Source of the DNA: Actinomycetota bacterium
GTDB taxonomy: Bacteria; Actinomycetota; Actinomycetes; S36-B12
NCBI GenBank assembly: GCA_029977425.1
Contig: JAPOKX010000005.1
Location: 1 to 33,381 of the forward strand
Length of the DNA stretch: 33,381 nucleotides
Reading direction: 5' to 3'
Shown: piece by piece, positions 26,930-33,381 of the stretch
How the letters are laid out: every line of letters starts with the position of its first letter
Numbering within the stretch: the first letter of the stretch is position 1
Position numbers and translations under genes: made by a program
The notes under the pieces: model-generated
Database searches by the model: none
What the model was told of the DNA's origin: nothing
The model's input: only the letters and a program-made list of their open reading frames with translations

Positions 26930-28611
26930 GCGATACCGCCACCGCCCCTGCGGGAAAGTCAGCTTCCGGTCTCTCCGGGATGCTGCTGCCCGAGCTCAAG
27001 CAGCTCGCCCAGTCCCTGGGCATCACGGGGGCCAGCACCATGCGCAAGAGCGCACTCATCGAGGCGATCAGCGCCAAGCAGTCCGGCGGACGTTCCAGCG
27101 CCGGCGGACGCGCATCCGACAACGGCGCAGCTGCCAAGGGCCGCTCGTCCGGCCGGGCCGACAAGTCTGACAAGGACCGCGGCGACGAACGCGCAGACCG
27201 GTCCGAGAGGCCGGCCAAGGACGACAGGAACTCCGCGAACGACCAGGGTGAGCGCGAGCGCGCTCCCCGACAGGACAACCGCGGGGACTCCCGCGGTGAT
27301 AACCGCAACGACAGTCGCAATGACAATCGAAACGACAGCTACGACGACGATGGCGACGGCTCGCGCCGCCGCCGCCGCCGGGGACGCGATCGCTTCCGCG
27401 ATCGGCGCGATCGCCGGCCGGGTGGCTTCAGCGAGCAGGACATGGAGGTGACGGAGGACGACGTGCTGGTGCCGGTCGCCGGCATCCTCGATGTCCTCGA
27501 CAACTACGCCTTCGTCCGCACGGCCGGCTACCTGCCGAGCCCCAACGACGTCTACGTCTCCTTGTCCATGGTCAAGAAGAACGGCCTGCGCAAGGGCGAT
27601 GCGGTCACGGGTGCCGTGAAGCAGCCGCGTGACGGCGAGCGACGCGAGAAGTTCAACCCGCTGGTGCGCATCGACACCGTCAACGGGACCGATCCCGAGC
27701 AGGCCCGTCAGCGCCCTGATTTCTCCAAGCTCACCCCGCTCTACCCTCAGGAGCGCCTGCGCCTGGAGACCGAGCCCGGCAACCTCACCACCCGCGTCAT
27801 CGACCTCGTGGCGCCGATCGGCAAGGGGCAGCGTGGCCTCATCGTGTCGCCGCCCAAGGCCGGCAAGACGATGGTGCTCCAGTCCATCGCCAACGCCATC
27901 GTGACCAACAATCCCGAGTGCCATCTCATGGTGGTGCTCGTCGACGAACGCCCTGAAGAGGTCACCGACATGCAGCGCTCGGTCAAGGGCGAGGTCATCT
28001 CCTCCACCTTCGACCGTCCCGCGGAGGATCACACCATCGTTGCCGAGCTGGCGATCGAGCGTGCCAAGCGCCTCGTCGAGCTCGGCCACGACGTCGTCGT
28101 GCTCCTCGACTCGATGACCCGACTCGGCCGCGCCTACAACCTCGCGGCCCCTGCTTCGGGCCGCATCCTCTCCGGCGGCGTGGATTCCACGGCGCTCTAC
28201 CCGCCGAAGCGCTTCTTCGGAGCCGCCCGCAACATCGAGAACGGCGGTTCGCTCACGATCCTCGCGACCGCACTCGTCGAGACGGGGTCGCGCATGGACG
28301 AGGTGATCTTCGAGGAGTTCAAGGGCACGGGCAACATGGAGCTCAAGCTCGATCGCAAGCTCGCCGACAAGCGCATCTTCCCCAGCGTCGACGTGGACGC
28401 CTCGGGCACGCGCAAGGAGGAGCTGCTCATGGCTCCCGACGAGCTCAAGATCGTCTGGAAGCTTCGCCGCGTCCTCCACGCCCTCGACCAGCAGCAAGCC
28501 ATCGAGCTCCTGCTCACGAAGCTGCGTGAGACCAAGAGCAACCTGGAGTTCCTCCTGCAGATCCAGAAGACCACGCCGTCGGTCACGGGGTCGGAGAGCG
28601 AAGACTCCTAG
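26926..28611 (+). CDS. rho: Transcription termination factor Rho with long N-terminal disordered insertion
   Basis: [13 protein letters not shown] (Rho N domain); [18 protein letters not shown] (Walker A region); [17 protein letters not shown] start with GAAGGAA Shine-Dalgarno. Confidence 0.97.
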   Translation: MSDTATAPAGKSASGLSGMLLPELKQLAQSLGITGASTMRKSALIEAISAKQSGGRSSAGGRASDNGAAAKGRSSGRADKSDKDRGDERADRSERPAKDDRNSANDQGERERAPRQDNRGDSRGDNRNDSRNDNRNDSYDDDGDGSRRRRRRGRDRFRDRRDRRPGGFSEQDMEVTEDDVLVPVAGILDVLDNYAFVRTAGYLPSPNDVYVSLSMVKKNGLRKGDAVTGAVKQPRDGERREKFNPLVRIDTVNGTDPEQARQRPDFSKLTPLYPQERLRLETEPGNLTTRVIDLVAPIGKGQRGLIVSPPKAGKTMVLQSIANAIVTNNPECHLMVVLVDERPEEVTDMQRSVKGEVISSTFDRPAEDHTIVAELAIERAKRLVELGHDVVVLLDSMTRLGRAYNLAAPASGRILSGGVDSTALYPPKRFFGAARNIENGGSLTILATALVETGSRMDEVIFEEFKGTGNMELKLDRKLADKRIFPSVDVDASGTRKEELLMAPDELKIVWKLRRVLHALDQQQAIELLLTKLRETKSNLEFLLQIQKTTPSVTGSESEDS

Positions 28612-28710
28612 ACGCCGCTTGGGCCGATTCGGCCATTGCCGCTGCGATGGCGTAGCCTTGACCGGCCCGGTTCACCGCTCCTGCGGACCCGGGCCCGAAT
28701 GGAGGACATC

Positions 28711-28938
28711 ATGAAGTCGGGAATCCACCCCGAGTACGTCGAGACCCAGGTCACCTGCACCTGCGGATCGACGTTCACGACGCGCAGCACCGCGAAGAAC
28801 GGCGTGATCCACGCCGACGTCTGCTCGCAGTGCCACCCGTTCTACACCGGTCGTCAGAAGATCCTCGACTCCGGCGGTCGCGTCGCGAAGTGGGAGAAGC
28901 GCTTCGGCGGCAAGGACAAGGCCTCCGCATCCGAGTGA
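28711..28938 (+). CDS. rpmE: 50S ribosomal protein L31 (zinc-binding type)
   Basis: [27 protein letters not shown]...[22 protein letters not shown]; CxC...CxxC motif; GGAGG Shine-Dalgarno. Confidence 0.97.
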   Translation: MKSGIHPEYVETQVTCTCGSTFTTRSTAKNGVIHADVCSQCHPFYTGRQKILDSGGRVAKWEKRFGGKDKASASE

Positions 28939-28988
28939 CGCGCCTTCTTCGCAAGCGCGTCCCCGCTCATCGCCGATAGGTAGGTCCC

Positions 28989-30059
28989 GTGTTCGACGCC
29001 TGCGTCGAGTTGACCGCCGAGTACTCCGCGATCGAGGAGCGCCTGGCTGATCCGGCAGTCCATGCCGATCCCGCCGAGGCGCGTCGCCTGGCGCGTCGCC
29101 ATGCCGAGTTGCGTCCCACCATCGAGGCCTATCGGACATGGCTCGCCCTCGGTGACGACATAGCCGCGGCGCGCGAGCTCGCGGACGTCGATCCGGCATT
29201 CGCGGACGAGGCGGACGTCCTCGACACGCGCCGCCAGGAGGTCGCGGAGCGACTGCGCGAACTCCTCATCCCTCGCGATCCGCTCGACGGCAAGGACGTC
29301 ATCCTCGAGATCAAGGCGGGGGAGGGCGGGGAGGAGTCGGCTCTCTTCGCGGGCGACCTGCTGCGGATGTATCTGCGCTACGCCGATCAGCGCGGTTGGA
29401 GCGCGGAGGTGCTCGAGGCCGAGGAGTCCGACCTCGGTGGATATCGAGACGTCGCGGTGGCGGTGAAGGCGCGCGGCGTGCCCGAGCCCGGTGAGGCGCC
29501 GTACGCCCGCCTGAAGTTCGAGGGCGGAGTGCACCGGGTCCAGCGCGTGCCCGTGACCGAGTCGCAGGGCCGCATCCACACCTCCGCGGCGGGAGTTCTC
29601 GTGCTCCCGGAAGCCGAAGAGGTCGATGTCACCATCGATCCCAACGACCTGCGCATCGACGTCTTCCGCTCGTCGGGCCCCGGCGGCCAGAGCGTCAACA
29701 CCACCGACTCGGCCGTGCGCATCACTCACGTCCCGACCGGCACCGTGGTGTCGTGCCAGAACGAGAAGAGCCAGCTGCAGAATCGCGAGCAGGCCCTGCG
29801 CATCCTGCGCGCGCGACTGCTGGCGATCGCCCAGGAGCAGGCGCAGCAGGAGGCATCGGACTCGCGGCGCGCCCAGGTGCGCACGGTCGACCGAAGCGAG
29901 CGGATCCGCACCTACAACTTCCCCGAGAATCGCATCAGCGACCACCGCTCGGGTTACAAGTCCTACAACCTGGACCAGGTTCTGAGCGGCGAACTCGATG
30001 CGGTCATCCAGTCGTGTATCGACTCCTCGGCCGAGGCCGCGCTGGCGGAGGGCTCGTGA
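28989..30059 (+). CDS. prfA: Peptide chain release factor 1
   Basis: GGQ motif [39 protein letters not shown] contains the PxT codon-recognition tripeptide of RF1. Confidence 0.97.
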   Translation: MFDACVELTAEYSAIEERLADPAVHADPAEARRLARRHAELRPTIEAYRTWLALGDDIAAARELADVDPAFADEADVLDTRRQEVAERLRELLIPRDPLDGKDVILEIKAGEGGEESALFAGDLLRMYLRYADQRGWSAEVLEAEESDLGGYRDVAVAVKARGVPEPGEAPYARLKFEGGVHRVQRVPVTESQGRIHTSAAGVLVLPEAEEVDVTIDPNDLRIDVFRSSGPGGQSVNTTDSAVRITHVPTGTVVSCQNEKSQLQNREQALRILRARLLAIAQEQAQQEASDSRRAQVRTVDRSERIRTYNFPENRISDHRSGYKSYNLDQVLSGELDAVIQSCIDSSAEAALAEGS

Positions 30060-31012
30060 GCCACGCGGGGCAGGGCCCGTCCCCTCGCGTGGTCGAGGGG
30101 TGGGTTTCCTTGCGCGACGTGATCGCCGATGGTCAGCGCCGTCTCGCCGCGGCCGGAGTGCCCTCCCCGGACACCGATGCCGTGCTGCTCGCCGCCTACG
30201 TCAAGGGCGTGCCGCGCAGTCGGCTCCTGCTCCACGACCGGATGGACCAGACGGAGCGCACGGCCTACGAGCGCCTGCTCACCCGGCGGATGGCCCGGGT
30301 GCCCCTGCAGCACCTGGTCGGCTCGGCGCCCTTCCGCAATCTCGAGCTCGCCGTGGGACCCGGGGTCTTCATCCCGCGGCCCGAGACCGAACTCGTCGCC
30401 CAGGCGGGCATCGATGCGCTGCGCGCTCTCCCCGCGTCGGAGCGGCGTGCTGTCGATCTCTGCACCGGATCAGGCGCTGTCGCGTTCGCTCTCGCCACCG
30501 AGGCCGCTCCCGCTCACGTCACCGCCGTCGAGGTGGACGATGCGGCCATCGCGTGGACGAGGCGCAACGCGGATGCCTTGCACGAGGAGATCGAATCGTC
30601 GGGCAGTCGGGTCGACGTCGTGCAGGCCGACGCCCGCACCTGCGCTGCCGACGGTGGCCCCCTCGCGTCGCTGCGCGGCACCGTGGCGGTGGTCACGATG
30701 AACCCGCCCTATGTGCCCAGCGGCGCGCGCGTGCGCGATCCCGAAGTGCGCGATCACGATCCCGCCCTCGCGCTCTATGGCGGGATCGACGGACTCGAGG
30801 TCATCCGCGGGGCCATCGGCACCGCCGCGGATCTCCTGCAGCCGGGCGGCCTGCTGGTGATCGAGCACTCCGACGAGCAAGGGGACGAGGCCGAGGAGGG
30901 GGTGCCCGCGCTGCTCCTCGGCGATGGCAGGTGGCGCGAGGTGAGCGACCACCGCGACCTGGCGCGCAAGCCGCGCTTCACGACCGCGACCCGCGCCATG
31001 GATCCGGCGTGA
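30056..31012 (+). CDS. prmC: Release factor glutamine methyltransferase
   Basis: [42 protein letters not shown] motif [18 protein letters not shown] overlap with prfA. Confidence 0.95.
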   Translation: MSHAGQGPSPRVVEGWVSLRDVIADGQRRLAAAGVPSPDTDAVLLAAYVKGVPRSRLLLHDRMDQTERTAYERLLTRRMARVPLQHLVGSAPFRNLELAVGPGVFIPRPETELVAQAGIDALRALPASERRAVDLCTGSGAVAFALATEAAPAHVTAVEVDDAAIAWTRRNADALHEEIESSGSRVDVVQADARTCAADGGPLASLRGTVAVVTMNPPYVPSGARVRDPEVRDHDPALALYGGIDGLEVIRGAIGTAADLLQPGGLLVIEHSDEQGDEAEEGVPALLLGDGRWREVSDHRDLARKPRFTTATRAMDPA

Positions 31013-31668
31013 GCCTCGTCATCGAGGTCGGCGATCGCCCCGGTCCCGCGCGGGACCGAGGGATCGCGGCGGCCGCCGCCGCGATCAAGCGAGGCGAGCT
31101 CGTGGTCCTGCCCACCGAGTCTGTCTACGGCCTCGCTGCTGATCCCTTCTCGGCCAAGGCGATGCGCGCCCTGCGCGAGGCCAAGGGGCGCGGAGACGAT
31201 CTCCCGGTCGGCGTCCTCGTGGGAGCCGTGCGCACCGTCGATGGACTCGCCAGCGGAGTGACGGCCGAAGGGCGAGCGCTCATCGATGCCTTCTGGCCCG
31301 GGCCCCTCACCTTGGTGGTGCGCGAGCAGCCCACCCTGGCCTGGGATATCGCGAGCGGTGCGGGCCACGTGTCCCTGCGCATGCCGCTGCACCCGGTTGC
31401 CCTCGCGGTGCTCGCCGCGACGGGTCCGCTGGCCGTGACGTCGGCGCAGCGCGCCGGAAGCGTGCCGCCGCGGACGTGCTCCGATGCGCACGATCAGCTC
31501 GGCGATGGCATCGCGCTCTACCTCGACGGCGGCGAGACGGTCGCGGAGGCACCCAGCAGCATCGTCGACCTCACGATCGACCCACCCGTCCTCCTCCGCG
31601 AGGGTGGCTACTCCCTCGCTGCCCTGCGCGAGATCTGTCCCGATCTCGTCGACTCCGGCAACCCGTAG
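31009..31668 (+). CDS. Sua5/YciO/YrdC family (threonylcarbamoyl-AMP synthase-like)
   Basis: AAAIKRGELVVLPTESVYGLAADPFSAKAM; FWPGPLTLVV; GHVSLRMPLHPVALAVL; GTGA overlap with prmC. Confidence 0.9.
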   Translation: MSLVIEVGDRPGPARDRGIAAAAAAIKRGELVVLPTESVYGLAADPFSAKAMRALREAKGRGDDLPVGVLVGAVRTVDGLASGVTAEGRALIDAFWPGPLTLVVREQPTLAWDIASGAGHVSLRMPLHPVALAVLAATGPLAVTSAQRAGSVPPRTCSDAHDQLGDGIALYLDGGETVAEAPSSIVDLTIDPPVLLREGGYSLAALREICPDLVDSGNP

Positions 31669-31740
31669 GCCCGGGCCAGCAGACTGCGGGAAGCCAGACA
31701 TTGGCGAGCATCGGCCTGCGGCGGCTTACATGATGGGCTC

Positions 31741-33381
31741 GTGTTGAGAACCCCCCGGCCTCGCTCGCGTCGCTTCCTCGCGCTCTCCGCCGCCCTCACG
31801 GTCGCCGCCGCGACCCTCGTCTCCGTCGGGGGCCCTTCCCAGGCCGCCTCGGGGCCCGAAGAGCCAGGAGTCAGCGCTGGCGCGAGTGCCTTGGGCGCCT
31901 CCGCAGCCACCTCGACGTCGCGAGCCAAGGTGGTGTCCTTCGCGGCCAAGGCCCCGACGTCCGTGCGCACGCGCGAGGTGTTCCCGGTCACGGGCGAGCT
32001 CTCACGCCGCTACGGAGGCCTCGCGGTCGTCGGCGAGGTGCAGGTGGGCAAGGCCTGGGTGCCGCTGAAGGCAGCGCGCGTCGCGAAGGACGGTCGCGTG
32101 CGCGTGTCGATGCAACTGAGCAAGCCCGGTACGCATCGCATCCGCCTGCGCGTCCCCGGCAAGCAGCCCGCCCAGTCGCAGGTGCTCACGGTGACGTCGA
32201 CCGGCAAGGTCACCACGGATGAGTCGCCGCTGCGGATGTACTCCCACTGGCTCGCCGGCCGGCCTCCTGCCACGTTGCGGTCGACCGGTGTCCAGCCCAG
32301 GGCCGATGGTGCGACGGCGGCGACCGAGGTCGCCGCGGCCACCAGCGACCAGTTGGCCGGCTTCCAGAGCCTGGCCGAAGGAGCCCTGGATGCCAGCGGC
32401 GCCGCGGTGGTGGGCTTCGGCGTCAACGCGCTCCTGGGGCTTCTCTTCCCCGGCACGTCCGCGGCCACCGGGGCGCAGATCGCCCAGCTCCAGCAGGAGA
32501 TGCAGCAGGACTTCGCCATCGTCTACCAGGACCTGGCCGCGATCCAGAGCACCCTCGTGACCGTCGAGCAGCAAAACTCCCAGATCTTCGACAAGGCATC
32601 GCAGATCAGCTTCCAGCAGCAGATCAACCAGGCGCAGACCATCGCCGAGTCCATCAACGCCACCTTCAAGAACTACGAGAACGTCCTCACCCCGACCTGG
32701 GGGCAGGCCAACATCAACTACGGCGGCGGCACGGCCAATGCGCGGGTGATCGGCAACTACATCTTCGGGGCCGGCTCGGGCACGCCGTCCTTCGCGTCCG
32801 GCGTCAACTCGCTGCAGACGCAGGTCAACCAACTCGCCAACCTGCTCAGCAGCAACAACTCGCAAGGGCTGATCTTCACCTGCGCGAGCGCGGCGGCGTC
32901 CAATGTCATCCAGGGGACCTCCGCGCCTTCGCCCACGAATCCTCCGGTGGTCCCGGTCGGGACGCTCGACACCTCGTACGCCGAGCAGATGCAGCAGCTC
33001 ACCGGCTACTTCACCTCGATCCTCAATGTGGGCGCGGGGCTCGTGGGCATCGGCGATGTCCTGGCCGCAGCGACGCTCGTGAGCCCCAGCGTGCAGACGC
33101 CCTCCGACTTCCTCCAGGCATGCAACAGCCTGTCCGCCAATGCCTTCTCCTGCGTCCAGACCGCCGCCTGGCTCGACTCCATGTCGACGGCCGTGAGCAC
33201 GGCCTGGCAGATGTCGGGGGCCTCCTGGTCGCAGGTGACCAATGGCACCCTGGCTGCAGACGTCTACGCCACGAACAACATGACCTCCAGCTTCACCAAC
33301 GGGAGCAATGCCTGGGTCACCGACATCGCCTCCTATCGCAACGGCTACTTCGGCCAGGGTGCGACGGCGACGACCCCGCTG
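31741..33381 (+). CDS. Large secreted protein, N-terminal Ig-like/beta region then coiled-coil alpha-helical region; truncated at right edge
   Basis: GTG 31741, uninterrupted 547 codons to window end; signal peptide VLRTPRPRSRRFLALSAALTVAAATLVSVGGPSQA-A; Q/N-rich helices AQIAQLQQEMQQDFAIVYQDLAAIQSTLVTVEQQNSQIFDKASQ. Not in the supplied ORF track because no stop lies in the window. Confidence 0.75.
   Translation, partial: MLRTPRPRSRRFLALSAALTVAAATLVSVGGPSQAASGPEEPGVSAGASALGASAATSTSRAKVVSFAAKAPTSVRTREVFPVTGELSRRYGGLAVVGEVQVGKAWVPLKAARVAKDGRVRVSMQLSKPGTHRIRLRVPGKQPAQSQVLTVTSTGKVTTDESPLRMYSHWLAGRPPATLRSTGVQPRADGATAATEVAAATSDQLAGFQSLAEGALDASGAAVVGFGVNALLGLLFPGTSAATGAQIAQLQQEMQQDFAIVYQDLAAIQSTLVTVEQQNSQIFDKASQISFQQQINQAQTIAESINATFKNYENVLTPTWGQANINYGGGTANARVIGNYIFGAGSGTPSFASGVNSLQTQVNQLANLLSSNNSQGLIFTCASAAASNVIQGTSAPSPTNPPVVPVGTLDTSYAEQMQQLTGYFTSILNVGAGLVGIGDVLAAATLVSPSVQTPSDFLQACNSLSANAFSCVQTAAWLDSMSTAVSTAWQMSGASWSQVTNGTLAADVYATNNMTSSFTNGSNAWVTDIASYRNGYFGQGATATTPL

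Noticed and set aside
26959-28497. 512-aa minus-strand ORF antisense to rho
   Set aside because: Mirror of high-GC codon bias; composition is low-complexity and there is no recognisable domain; the plus strand is clearly rho.
31668-31677. GGCCCGGGCC palindrome after the sua5 stop as a terminator
   Set aside because: Only 10 bp, no loop and no T-tract; too weak to call.

Overview
High-GC actinobacterial chromosomal window with no CRISPR array, transposase or prophage seen. From left to right: (i) the 3' part of an OleC-like AMP-ligase, then an OleD-like NAD-dependent reductase (olefin biosynthesis type), closed by a strong hairpin; (ii) an alpha/beta hydrolase plus a divergent DUF2252-like protein; (iii) a CPBP protease gene divergent from a choline-kinase-like phosphotransferase gene and an APC permease gene; (iv) a seven-gene minus-strand cluster (MHS-type MFS, HSL-type esterase, CorA-like transporter, FGGY/glycerol-kinase-like kinase, GlpA-like dehydrogenase with [2Fe-2S] Cys motif, FAD/NAD oxidoreductase, DMGDH/sarcosine-dehydrogenase-like FAD-GcvT protein), mostly joined by 4-bp overlaps; (v) tRNA-Arg(CCG), a small membrane protein, a 4x15-bp tandem repeat and a cold-shock protein; (vi) the housekeeping block argS-(membrane protein)-lysA-hom-thrC-thrB-rho-rpmE-prfA-prmC-sua5; (vii) a large secreted protein open at the right edge and missing from the ORF track. 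Main second-look items: the minus-strand catabolic operon, an uncatalogued 33-aa uORF whose stop codon overlaps the rho start, a recurring leaderless-promoter layout (TANNNT-N6-start codon) at six or more genes, the secreted coiled-coil protein, and two adjacent long palindromes inside sua5. All family names come from motif recognition by eye; no database search was run.
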